Assembly: GCA_022072085.1 (NCBI GenBank)
Contig: JAJVII010000033.1
Location: forward strand, 43,026-107,025
Length of the DNA stretch: 64,000 bases
Direction: 5' to 3'
Source: Phycisphaerae bacterium
GTDB taxonomy: Bacteria > Planctomycetota > Phycisphaerae > JAJVII01
Below, one piece after another: positions 43,004-51,350 of the stretch. The notes below the pieces were generated by a model. That model was not told where the DNA came from and searched no databases. It was given only the letters and a program-made list of their open reading frames with translations. The stretch's first letter is position 1. Every line of letters begins with the position of its first letter. The position numbers were made by a program, and so were the translations under genes.

Positions 43004-44254
43004 ATGAGACGCGCATTGTTGCTGGCGGCGATGGCGGGCTTGATGCTGGCGACGACCGGCTGCCTGGAAGGCTGGTTCGGCGATGACAACCAGACGCCCA
43101 ACAACACCGGCACGGCCGGAACGAACACCAACACCGGGCCGCAATCCGACGCCCAGGGCCAGCCCAGCCCCAACGTCAGCGGACCGGTCGCGACGCAGAC
43201 CCCGGCCCAGGTCAGCGAGGACTGTAACAGCTTCGACTGGCGCAACATCCAGGTCGTCCAGGTGCAGGGCAGTTGGAAGATCGTCGAGGGCAACCACTGG
43301 ATCAAGGATTTCGGCGCCAATCAGGCCGAGGCCCAGAAGGCGCTGGCCATCATGAAGTTCTACCGCATGACCCAGCAGTGCTACGTCCGCCGACCCAACC
43401 CGCAGATGACCTACTACCTCAGCAGCGGGCAGTCGCCGGCCGGCGCGATGGCCGGCGAGGACGCGATCCCCTTCAACCCCGACAACGTGCAGGCCACCTA
43501 CGTCCAGAACCGCTGGAAGGTCGTCGACGGCAACCACTGGATGCTCGACTTCGACCAGAACAAGGACGACGCAGCCAAGGCCGCCGAGATCATCCGCAAG
43601 TACCAGTTCCAGTACATCTGCTTCGTCGGACGCCCGAACCCGTCGATGATGTACTTCCGCCGCGACAAGCCGCTGAGCCCCTTGGCCCTGCCCCCGCAGC
43701 GAATCCCGCGCCGCTGGCCGAACCGCCAGCCCGGAACGAACACGGGCACGAACACCGGAACGAACACAGGCACGGCCGCCGGCACAACCGCCGCGACGCC
43801 AGGCGAGGACTGCGTCTCGTTCGACTACCGCAACATCCAGGTCAAGCAGATCCAGGGCCGCTGGAAAGTCGTCGAGGGGACCCACTGGATCGTGGACACC
43901 GGCGCCAGCCAGGCCGAGGCCCAGCGGACGATGGAGATCATGAAGTTCTACAAGGCCACGAAGCTCTGCTTCGTTCGTCGGCCGAACCCCGAGATGACCT
44001 ACATCCTGCACGGCGACGAGGCCCCCAAGGGCACGATGACCGGCGAGGACGCGATCGCGTTCAACCCAGCCAACGTCAAGGCCTCGTACATCAACAACCG
44101 CTGGAAGGTAGTCGACGGGAATCACTGGATGCTCGATTTCGACCAGGACAAGGACGCCTGCAACCTGGCCGTCAAACTGATCCAGAAATACAAGTTCACC
44201 TACATCTGCTTCGTCGGCCGGCCGGACGCGTCGTTCATGTATTTCCGCTGGTGA
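43004..44254 (+). CDS. Lipoprotein with four copies of a WKVVDGNHWMLDF-type repeat
   Basis: A 416-residue lipoprotein (LATTGC, Cys20) with a Thr/Asn/Gly-rich linker (21-70). It carries four repeats of about 67 residues: 72-138, 152-219, 268-334 and 348-416. Each has a W-K-(I/V)-V-(D/E)-G-(N/T)-H-W core, a D-F/D-T turn, a helix with QAEAQK or DDAAKAAEI, and a CxVxRPNPxMxY ending. Copies 1+2 and 3+4 form a duplicated pair, linked by a GTNTGTNTG tract (243-260). Each odd copy starts with EDCxSFDWRNIQV. I know this repeat only as a domain of unknown function in extracellular bacterial proteins. The -10 box at 42921 may drive it. Confidence 0.75.
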   Translation: MRRALLLAAMAGLMLATTGCLEGWFGDDNQTPNNTGTAGTNTNTGPQSDAQGQPSPNVSGPVATQTPAQVSEDCNSFDWRNIQVVQVQGSWKIVEGNHWIKDFGANQAEAQKALAIMKFYRMTQQCYVRRPNPQMTYYLSSGQSPAGAMAGEDAIPFNPDNVQATYVQNRWKVVDGNHWMLDFDQNKDDAAKAAEIIRKYQFQYICFVGRPNPSMMYFRRDKPLSPLALPPQRIPRRWPNRQPGTNTGTNTGTNTGTAAGTTAATPGEDCVSFDYRNIQVKQIQGRWKVVEGTHWIVDTGASQAEAQRTMEIMKFYKATKLCFVRRPNPEMTYILHGDEAPKGTMTGEDAIAFNPANVKASYINNRWKVVDGNHWMLDFDQDKDACNLAVKLIQKYKFTYICFVGRPDASFMYFRW

Positions 44255-44352
44255 CGGTCGGATGAGGGCGTCTGACGCCTCCACTTGGGTCGTGTAACGC
44301 CGGCTGGCATGGAACTCGGGCTTGAGGAGAGTGACCTCTTCACGGAGCCGAC

Positions 44353-46116
44353 ATGGCACGCGCAACCCAGGCCGGGCTCAAAAGCATGATCCGCGTCGGA
44401 AGGCTGACGGAACTGAAGAAGACCGGCGTCAAGGTCGTTCACAGCGGCGATCGGCCGATCGCAGTCTTCGTCAGCAACGGCAGCGTCTTCGCCATTGACA
44501 ACCGCTGCCCGCACATGGGCTTTCCCCTGCACAAGGGGACCGTCTGCGACGGCATCCTTACCTGCCACTGGCACGAGGCCCGCTTCGACCTGGCCGGCGG
44601 CGACGCCTTCGACCTGTGGGCCGACGACGTGCCCGCCTATGACACAAGAGTTAAAGACGGCGTGGTCTACGTCGCCACCCAGCCGCGCGTGGTGCCCGAC
44701 GAGGCCTATTACCTCGCCCGCCTCCGCCACGGCATGCAACAGACGATCGGGCTGATACAGGCCAAGAGCCTTATCGGCCTGCTCCGGTCCGGCCACCCGA
44801 TGGCCGACGCCATTCGCGAGATCGCTCTCTTCGGCAGCCGCGAGAACGACGACCTCCAATCAGGCATGACCCTGTTGACGATCGTCGCGAACGTTTCGCC
44901 TCACCTGAGTGAGTTGACAGGCTACTACGCCCTCTACCGGGCGACACGGCAGGTGGCGGCCGACTGCGACGACGTCCCGCCGCGGCGGCCGCGCCAGCCG
45001 CTGCACGCCGACCGCCACGACCTGGCGACGCTGAAGCGCTGGCTGCGGCAGTGGACGCTCGCCCGCCACCGCGACGGCATCGAGCGGGTGCTGCTGACGG
45101 CGCTGGCCGACGGAACCTCTCCGGCCGATCTGACCGACCTGCTCTGCTCGGCGCTGAACGACCGGGTGTATGCCGCCACCGGGCACATCTTCGATTTCAC
45201 CAACAAGGCGTTTGAGCTGCTGGACAAGGTCGGCTGGCGTTACGCGCCGGACATCTTCCCGCTTCTGTGCAATCAGATGGCGTCGGCCCGCGGGGCCGAG
45301 GAGAGCGCACACTGGCACCACCCGGTCGAGTTGATAGAGCCACTGCGGGCAGCCGAGGCCGAACTGCCAGTCCTGATGAGGACCAGGAAGAAGAAGTGGA
45401 CCGACGACGGCCGGCTCGTCGAGACGCTGCTCGGCGAGAACCCGATGGCGATCATCGAGGCGGTTATGGCGGCGCTGGGCGCGGGGGCGACGCCGCCGGC
45501 CGTCGCCCAGCGGGTGGCCTATGCGGCGGCGATGCGGATCGCCCGCTTCGCCGTCACCAACGACGTCGGCGACTGGATCAGCGCGCAGCACGCCTTCACC
45601 TATGCCAACGCGGTGCACCAGGCGGTGACGCGTTCGCCCACGCCTGACGTGACTCGGGCGATACTGCACGCGGCGCTGGCAGTCTATCAGGACCGCTTTC
45701 TCAACGTCCCGCCCGCCCGCCTGCCCGGCGAGCGGCGGAAGCTGGACGACTTGCCCGAGGGCGGCCAGGAGCTCCGCGATCGGCTCTTGGAGCAGCTCGA
45801 CCGGCGGGCCGACCCGGACGTGGCCGCCCGCCTGGTCGCCCGCTACGTGCGGCTGGACCGCCCCATCAAGCCGCTGATCGACACACTGACGCTGGCAACG
45901 GTGCGTGAGGACGTGGACTTCCACCCGATGCAGGTGCTCGATGGCGTCGTGCGGCAACTCGCTCTGTGGCCCGAGCACAGCCCGCAGCGGGAGCATCTGC
46001 TGGTGGCGGCCGCCCGCCAACTCGCCGCCTTCTGCCCGACCCGCCGGGGGAACCTCCAGACCGCGACGATCGCCTTACGGCTTCATCGCGGGGACAGGAT
46101 CTATGAAGAGGATTGA
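44353..46116 (+). CDS. Rieske [2Fe-2S] protein with large helical C-terminal domain
   Basis: A 587-residue cytoplasmic protein. The N-terminal Rieske domain (about 12-110) has the cluster motifs CPHMGFPLHKG (Cys52, His54) and CHWHEARFDL (Cys71, His74), binding a 2Fe-2S cluster. The remaining 470 residues are mostly helical, with conserved-looking His/Arg segments (ALYRATRQVAADCDD, TGHIFDFTNKAFELLDKVGW, SAHWHHPVELIEPLR). Similar two-domain proteins occur in several phyla, but I do not know an experimental function. No oxygenase partner is nearby. The following gene, a flavin-dependent oxidoreductase, is 90 bp away and might supply electrons. Confidence 0.78.
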   Translation: MARATQAGLKSMIRVGRLTELKKTGVKVVHSGDRPIAVFVSNGSVFAIDNRCPHMGFPLHKGTVCDGILTCHWHEARFDLAGGDAFDLWADDVPAYDTRVKDGVVYVATQPRVVPDEAYYLARLRHGMQQTIGLIQAKSLIGLLRSGHPMADAIREIALFGSRENDDLQSGMTLLTIVANVSPHLSELTGYYALYRATRQVAADCDDVPPRRPRQPLHADRHDLATLKRWLRQWTLARHRDGIERVLLTALADGTSPADLTDLLCSALNDRVYAATGHIFDFTNKAFELLDKVGWRYAPDIFPLLCNQMASARGAEESAHWHHPVELIEPLRAAEAELPVLMRTRKKKWTDDGRLVETLLGENPMAIIEAVMAALGAGATPPAVAQRVAYAAAMRIARFAVTNDVGDWISAQHAFTYANAVHQAVTRSPTPDVTRAILHAALAVYQDRFLNVPPARLPGERRKLDDLPEGGQELRDRLLEQLDRRADPDVAARLVARYVRLDRPIKPLIDTLTLATVREDVDFHPMQVLDGVVRQLALWPEHSPQREHLLVAAARQLAAFCPTRRGNLQTATIALRLHRGDRIYEED

Positions 46117-46205
46117 GCGGACGTCCTTGCGGCGGGGATCCGACGCCGCCACAGTCCCCTTCATGGTAGAATCCCTGACCGGAGCGGGGGAGACAGGGAT
46201 GCTTC

Positions 46206-47441
46206 CTGGGCGAGGCACATCCGCAGATCGTCATTGTCGGCGGCGGGGCTGCCGGCTTCTTCGCCGCGATCGCCGCCGCCGAGGCCGGGGCCGGCTGCCG
46301 CGTCACGATCCTGGAGCGCGGGCGGAACGTGCTGGCCAAGGTAGCCATCTCCGGCGGCGGACGCTGCAACGTCACCACCTCGCGGACCGAGCCGCGTGAG
46401 TTGGCCGCCTTCTACCCGCGCGGCGGCGACGCCCTGCGCGGGCCCTTTTCCCGCTTCGGCCCGCGCGAAACCGTCGAGTGGTTCCAGTCCCGCGGCGTTC
46501 GGCTGAAGGTCGAACCCGACGGCCGCATGTTCCCCACGTCCAACAGCTCGGCCACCGTCGTGCAGTGCCTGTCGGACCAGGCGGCCCGCGCCGGGGTCCG
46601 CGTGCTGACGCTGGCCAACGTGACGGGCGTCGAGCGCGCCGCGGCCGGCTTCCGCGTGCACCTGCTGAGCGGCGAGGAACTGCCAGCCGACCGCGTGCTG
46701 CTCGCGACCGGCGGGGAACGCGGCGGGTTCGCGCTGGCGGCGTCGCTGGGGCACACGATCGTGCCGCCGGCGCCGTCGCTGTTCGCGCTGGAGGCGTCCG
46801 ACCCGCGGACGGCCGGCCTGGCGGGGGTGGCCGTCACCGACGTGGGCGTGCGGCTGGCCGGCCTGACCGGTCCGGGCCTGGCCCAGCGCGGGCCGATGCT
46901 GGTCACCCACCGCGGTTTCAGCGGGCCGGCGATCCTGAAACTGTCGGCCTGGGCGGCCCGTCCGCTGCACGACTGCGGCTACCGCGCCGAACTGCTGGTG
47001 AACTGGTTGCCGGCGTTGGAGCAGGAGTCGCTGCGGACCCGGCTGACCGAGGCCAAGTCGGCCCTGGCAGCCAAGAGCGTCGCCGCTTCGCCGCCGCCGG
47101 AGTTGCCGCGCCGGCTGTGGGAGAACCTCGTCGCAGCCGCGGGCGTCGGGCCCGAACTCCGCTGGGCCGACCTGAGTAACCGCCACCTGCACGAATTGGC
47201 CGGCCAACTCCTCCGCGGCTCGTACGCCGTCACGGGCAAGAGCACGAACAAGGACGAGTTCGTCACCTGCGGGGGAGTGAGCCTGAAGGAAGTGGACTTC
47301 GCGACGATGGCCAGCCGCGTCTGCCCGGGCCTGTTCCTGGCCGGCGAGGTGCTGGACATTGACGGTCTGACCGGCGGTTTCAACTTCCAGTCCGCCTGGA
47401 CGACCGGCCGCCTGGCCGGTGTGGCGATGGCCAGCGTGTAG
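46206..47441 (+). CDS. BaiN/YhiN-type (HI0933) NAD(P)/FAD-dependent oxidoreductase, start unresolved
   Basis: A flavoprotein of about 411 residues. The FAD-binding Rossmann motif IVIVGGGAAGFFAAIAAAEAG (from 46227) is followed by LERGRNVLAKVAISGGGRCNVT, the HI0933-family signature, and near the C-terminus GGVSLKEVDFATMASRVCPGLFLAGEVLDIDGLTGGFNFQ. The in-frame stop before the gene is at 46176-46178 and no ATG, GTG or TTG lies between it and the Rossmann motif. CTG at 46206 is the best in-frame near-cognate. An ATG with a good ribosome-binding site exists at 46199, but in the wrong frame. Either a CTG start is used or there is a frameshift. The family includes enzymes acting on quinones and bile-acid-like substrates. 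Confidence 0.78.
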   Translation: MGEAHPQIVIVGGGAAGFFAAIAAAEAGAGCRVTILERGRNVLAKVAISGGGRCNVTTSRTEPRELAAFYPRGGDALRGPFSRFGPRETVEWFQSRGVRLKVEPDGRMFPTSNSSATVVQCLSDQAARAGVRVLTLANVTGVERAAAGFRVHLLSGEELPADRVLLATGGERGGFALAASLGHTIVPPAPSLFALEASDPRTAGLAGVAVTDVGVRLAGLTGPGLAQRGPMLVTHRGFSGPAILKLSAWAARPLHDCGYRAELLVNWLPALEQESLRTRLTEAKSALAAKSVAASPPPELPRRLWENLVAAAGVGPELRWADLSNRHLHELAGQLLRGSYAVTGKSTNKDEFVTCGGVSLKEVDFATMASRVCPGLFLAGEVLDIDGLTGGFNFQSAWTTGRLAGVAMASV

Positions 47442-47447
47442 GCCTTG

Positions 47448-49397
47448 TCACCACCCGCCCCCGCCTCCGCCTCCGCCGCCCCCGCCCGAGCCGCCGCCTC
47501 CGCCGCTGGAGGAACCCGGCGCCGTCGAAGCCGCCGAGAACGCGCTGGAAAACGACGAGCTGAAGGAACTGCCGAACGAGGAGACCAGACCGCCCGAGGC
47601 CAGGCCCGCTACTGCGATGCCGCTGCACCAGGCTGGGCTGTAGGTTCCGCCGGCGGCCTGCCCGGCCTGGGCGACCACGTCGCTGAACTGTTCGGCCCAC
47701 TCATTCTCGACGCCCAAGGCCAGGGCGTAGGGAAGGTACTTCTCGAACAACTCGGGCGTGCGCTGCGGTGGTGTGGCCTGGTTCAACTCGTCGCGCTCCG
47801 CGGTCGCCAGGTAGAGACGGAACCCTTCGATGCGATCCATCAGCCGCCGGCCCTCGCGCGTGGGGGCCTTGAGCAGGTGCCAGAAGAGGATGTTCAGCCC
47901 GATCAGCACTGCGAACATCAGGGCCACCCAGACGGTGGCGATCATCACCAGCCCGACCAGCGCGGCGACCTCGAAGGCGAAAAACGGAATCGCGAACAGC
48001 GTCCCGAACAGCCCGCCGGCGGCACCGGCTGCCCGTCGCCCGGCCGACTCGCCCGGGGCCGCAGCTTTCCGCCAGCCTTGCAAGATGCTCCGCAGCATCG
48101 CATAACAGCCGAACGTCCAGCCGGTCAGCCAGACCATCAGGAATCCGACGCCGAAGGCACGCCCGCCGTGCAGGTTCATGGCGATCGCGACGAAGGCCCC
48201 AACGCTCATGAGCGTCCCGACGACCGCGTAGGCGGTGTTGGAGACGAAGTAGCGCGGTTTGAAGGTCCGGGCCAGTTTGTTCTTAAGGACCTTGCGGGTC
48301 TCGCCCAGACGCTGATGATTGGTCTGCTTGAGTTCGACGGACCCAGCCGACAGCAGCTTGTCAGCCAGCGCCCGTTCGTCTGGCGGCAGATTCTTCACGC
48401 CGCGCCATCCGGTCGGGATGACCGTCCAGACGCCACTCATCCGGGCGATCCGCAGGACGCCGCGGACAGCCAGATCGATCACCGCGGCTGTCATGCACTT
48501 GATGTCGTAGCCCATGCGCATCACGAACCGCATGGCCGCCGGCGACAGGTCGCCCGGCGGTGTGTATTGCACGACGATCGAGTCGCGAGCCGGGTCGCGC
48601 CCCACGACAAACCATACGCCCAGGTAGAACGCCAGGATCACTACCAGCGCGATCGGCCCGACCACCACGACCCTGTTGTCCCGGATGAACCAGTCGAACT
48701 GCTGCCGGCGCGTCGGCGGGGTGACAAAGCCCTTGGGCCAACGGACGTCGACGGTGAATCCCTCCCGCGGCTGCATCGGAGAGGTGGTCCAGGCAACGAT
48801 GCCGTCGACGGAAATCCGGCTGTCGTACCGGCTGCCTTTCTCGCCGCGCCGTCCGGTATAGCCCACGCATGTGATCCCCTCTGCGGGAATACCCTTGGGC
48901 AGCGTCACTCGGACCGACGCCTTCTCGATGGGGAAGGCCCAGGAATTACCGGTCACGTTCCACACAAGTTCGTCATGGTCGGCGAAAAAACCGAGCTGGC
49001 GATTCGTGCGGTAGACGATCGTGTAGGTATATCTCCCCGGCTTGAGCAGCTTGCCCTCGTCGCCGATGCGGATTCGGGCGTTGTCACCGTCGCGCGAAAC
49101 ATGGTAGGGCTCGGGTCGGCCGTCGCGAAGCACCTGGCGCACCTCGAAGCTGACCGTCGAACGCGTGAACCAGGGGCCCGAGTATTCGACGGGAAGATCA
49201 CGATAGATGCCGTGCTTGATCTGGTCGCCGGTCGCCTGCACGGCAAGGGTTTCGCGGACATCGAGCCATCCGTCTGACCCGACAGTGACAACGCTGTCGA
49301 AGTTGAGGATGCTCTCGGCGGCCGGCGCATCGGCCCGCACCGTCCCGTGGAGGCACGTTACCACCGCGGCGGCCAGGAAGAGGCATCGCCGGCTCAT
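47448..49397 (-). CDS. DUF2207-type membrane protein with Gly-rich tail
   Basis: A 649-residue membrane protein. After a signal peptide (to about residue 23) the first 200 residues form an extracytoplasmic domain with FDSVVTVGSDGWLDVRETLAV, KHGIYRDLPVEY and YTIVYRTNRQLGFF, the conserved blocks of the DUF2207 family. Membrane segments lie near 248-268, 393-416, 425-445, 475-496 and 500-520. The C-terminus ends in a Ser/Gly-rich stretch finishing GGGGGGW, as in most members of this family. The role is unknown; the family is widespread in bacteria. It is convergent with the flavoprotein gene ending at 47441. Confidence 0.82.
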   Translation of the reverse strand: MSRRCLFLAAAVVTCLHGTVRADAPAAESILNFDSVVTVGSDGWLDVRETLAVQATGDQIKHGIYRDLPVEYSGPWFTRSTVSFEVRQVLRDGRPEPYHVSRDGDNARIRIGDEGKLLKPGRYTYTIVYRTNRQLGFFADHDELVWNVTGNSWAFPIEKASVRVTLPKGIPAEGITCVGYTGRRGEKGSRYDSRISVDGIVAWTTSPMQPREGFTVDVRWPKGFVTPPTRRQQFDWFIRDNRVVVVGPIALVVILAFYLGVWFVVGRDPARDSIVVQYTPPGDLSPAAMRFVMRMGYDIKCMTAAVIDLAVRGVLRIARMSGVWTVIPTGWRGVKNLPPDERALADKLLSAGSVELKQTNHQRLGETRKVLKNKLARTFKPRYFVSNTAYAVVGTLMSVGAFVAIAMNLHGGRAFGVGFLMVWLTGWTFGCYAMLRSILQGWRKAAAPGESAGRRAAGAAGGLFGTLFAIPFFAFEVAALVGLVMIATVWVALMFAVLIGLNILFWHLLKAPTREGRRLMDRIEGFRLYLATAERDELNQATPPQRTPELFEKYLPYALALGVENEWAEQFSDVVAQAGQAAGGTYSPAWCSGIAVAGLASGGLVSSFGSSFSSSFSSAFSAASTAPGSSSGGGGGSGGGGGGGGGGGW

Positions 49398-49483
49398 GCG
49401 TCATCTCCGGTCGATCGCGACGTGGAACTGTAAGTCAGGATGTGCGGCACGCCGCGGGTCCCCTTGGGCGAAAGGATCGGCGG

Positions 49484-49681
49484 TCACTTCTCTTCCGGCG
49501 GGATGAGGGGGGAGTTGTAGTTGCCGCGGTCGCGGAGTTCACGCCAGTAGGCCTGCACCTTCTTGGCTGCCGGGTAGCCTGTGACATACCCCCACACCAC
49601 CCAGACAAGAAAGCCGAACATCACGGCCAGCAGGGCGGGCAGAAGTACCCACGTCTCCAGGAATTGCCAGGCCGCCGTCAT
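49484..49681 (-). CDS. Small single-helix membrane protein
   Basis: A 65-residue protein from the ATG at 49681 (MTAAWQFLETW); the longer frame upstream is not supported. One membrane segment (about 7-32, LLPALLAVMFGFLVWVVWGYV) is followed by a charged cytoplasmic tail (GYPAAKKVQAYWRELRDRGN). It lies 44 bp downstream of the MazG-like gene on the same strand. Not recognised. Confidence 0.5.
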   Translation of the reverse strand: MTAAWQFLETWVLLPALLAVMFGFLVWVVWGYVTGYPAAKKVQAYWRELRDRGNYNSPLIPPEEK

Positions 49682-49724
49682 CGCTCGAGCCCTCCGGTTC
49701 CCAAACGTGCTGGATACGCCGCCG

Positions 49725-50099
49725 TCACGGGTCCGTCCTGGGCGGACGGCGATAGTCACCCCGAACCTGATCGGCTGGATATTTTACCTCATTCTTGGCT
49801 AACTTGCGAATGAATGCCGTCGACAGATCGCTGCTGATCGCGTTGGTCAGCGACAGCAGGAACGCCAGGATGTCGGCCATCTCGTCCTCGACCTGCTCGC
49901 GGACCCGCGGGTCGGCCAGCGCCGCGTCGGTCTGCTCGTGGTCCAGCCACTGGAAATGCTCGACCAGTTCTGCCACCTCGACCGCCAGGCTCATCGCCAG
50001 GTTCTTGGGCCGATGATACTTCTCCCACTCGCGATCGGCCACGAACCGGGCCATCGCCTCGCGCAGGTCGGCCACCGTGGTGACGTTGTCTGCCATCAT
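49725..50099 (-). CDS. MazG-like nucleotide pyrophosphohydrolase
   Basis: An all-alpha NTP pyrophosphatase-type protein of 124 residues (MMADN...; the second Met is equally possible). It resembles the RS21-C6/dCTPase group: EWEKYHRPKNLAMSLAVEVAELVEHFQW carries the EVAEL metal-binding core, and DEMADILAFLLSLTNAISSDL is the second ExxD helix. It probably hydrolyses a non-canonical or surplus dNTP to the monophosphate. It is separated by 19 bp from the upstream S1/P1-like nuclease gene on the same strand. Confidence 0.85.
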   Translation of the reverse strand: MMADNVTTVADLREAMARFVADREWEKYHRPKNLAMSLAVEVAELVEHFQWLDHEQTDAALADPRVREQVEDEMADILAFLLSLTNAISSDLSTAFIRKLAKNEVKYPADQVRGDYRRPPRTDP

Positions 50100-50118
50100 T
50101 TCCTCCGCCGCCAGGCCT

Positions 50119-51198
50119 CTACTGTTCGCGCTTCACCGGCCGCCGCAGCAGGACCAGCACCGCCGCCCCCGCCAGCACGATCAGCGTCAGCGCCGCCGCG
50201 GTCCAGCCCGGGTGCAGTGCCGGCCGGGGAGGCCGGATCGTCCCATCCTCCGGCGGCGCCGAGGCCTCGGCGGCCTGCGTCGTCGCAACGGCCGACGCCC
50301 ACCAGAACGGCAGTTCGACGTCGGCCGAGTCCTGCCAGGCCGACGCGAACAGGTCCGCGAGAAACGCCGTCGCCGCCTCCAGCCGCTCGGCCGTAAACTC
50401 CGTCACCTCGCCCGGCGGCAACGGCTGGTGCAGCGGCGGAATGGCGGCATCCAGTTCGTAGACGCGATCGACCAGGGCGTGGCTGCGGACAATCTCACCG
50501 AGGACGCGGGCGAAGAGCCGGTCCGGCCCGACGACCGTCGCACCGTGCACAGCCGCCACGCGGGCGACGTCGGCTGCGTCCAGCTTCCCGAACAGATCGT
50601 CCACGCGATTGTGGATGCCGCTGTGCGGCGAGGCCCCGTCGGCGCCGACGCGTCCGTCGTAGTTCACCGTCGTGTGCAGCGGCTGGGTCGCGTCGGCCGC
50701 GTAATGGGCCAGGATGCCGGCGTAGAGCACGCACATCGCCCGCACGTCCGGATCGTCCGGCCGCACGCGGTATTCGGCGAACGCGTACATCAGCCGCTGG
50801 GCCGCCTCGGCGATCGAATACGGCAACAATCCCACGGCCGACGGCGGCAGCTTCTTCTCGGCGCACAGCGCGACGAACGCGCTCCGCAGCGGCGGCGGCT
50901 CGACGCCAGCCAGCAGTTCGAGGTCGCAGTAGTGCTCCGGCCGCTCCTGGTCGCGGAGCTGCGGCGTGTTCAGGGGGACCGGCGGCGTGGGCTTCCACGC
51001 GAACACGTCCGGCGACAGCGACGCGCGGGCGATGGATTCAGCCGCCACGGAGAAGAACGGCGGCGTCTGGCCGGCCGCCCGCCTCGCAGCCAGCCGGGCG
51101 ACCTGCATGTGCCCGCCTTCATGCCACGCCCAGGCCGCGGTCGGCGCGACCGGCATCAGCAGGACGGCGGCGGCAAGCGTGATGAGGCGGCTTCGCAT
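50119..51198 (-). CDS. S1/P1-type zinc-dependent nuclease or phospholipase-like protein with membrane tail
   Basis: A 359-residue exported protein. The signal peptide ends TAAWA, followed by WHEGGH, so cleavage would expose Trp1, the zinc ligand that starts S1/P1 nucleases. The family core is visible: WHEGGH (25-30), RPEHYCDLELL, then GILAHYAADATQPLHTTVNYDG (the H-x3-D-x3-H zinc motif), then GIHNRVDDLFGKL. It could be a nuclease or a phospholipase C, which share the fold. A hydrophobic C-terminal segment (about 335-355) anchors it, unlike secreted S1/P1 enzymes. It sits alone upstream of a MazG-like gene. Confidence 0.72.
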   Translation of the reverse strand: MRSRLITLAAAVLLMPVAPTAAWAWHEGGHMQVARLAARRAAGQTPPFFSVAAESIARASLSPDVFAWKPTPPVPLNTPQLRDQERPEHYCDLELLAGVEPPPLRSAFVALCAEKKLPPSAVGLLPYSIAEAAQRLMYAFAEYRVRPDDPDVRAMCVLYAGILAHYAADATQPLHTTVNYDGRVGADGASPHSGIHNRVDDLFGKLDAADVARVAAVHGATVVGPDRLFARVLGEIVRSHALVDRVYELDAAIPPLHQPLPPGEVTEFTAERLEAATAFLADLFASAWQDSADVELPFWWASAVATTQAAEASAPPEDGTIRPPRPALHPGWTAAALTLIVLAGAAVLVLLRRPVKREQ

Positions 51199-51350
51199 GT
51201 TTGCATCTCCGGAAGCCGACGAGCGCCGGCCCGCACATCATCGCCGATCCGCCCAGCCGGTCAAGGCCCGTCCCGGGTTGTCAACGTGTCGCTCGGGGGG
51301 TAGCATAATGATGTTGAGCCGCCACTTCCTGCACCTGATCCGGGGATGAC

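Noticed and set aside
43730..43790. Short tandem repeats in DNA (ACGAACAC-type)
   Set aside because: They encode the GTNTGTNTG linker of the lipoprotein; coding low complexity, not a repeat element.
45905..46399. Frame with an ATG at 46199 and good ribosome-binding site before the flavoprotein
   Set aside because: Its translation is Arg-rich nonsense; it is in the wrong frame for the conserved FAD motif. Kept only as a clue to the unclear start.
47450..47515. CCGCCGCC-rich tract
   Set aside because: It encodes the Gly-rich tail of the DUF2207 protein on the minus strand.
47445..49277. 610-codon plus-strand frame
   Set aside because: Antisense shadow of the DUF2207 gene.
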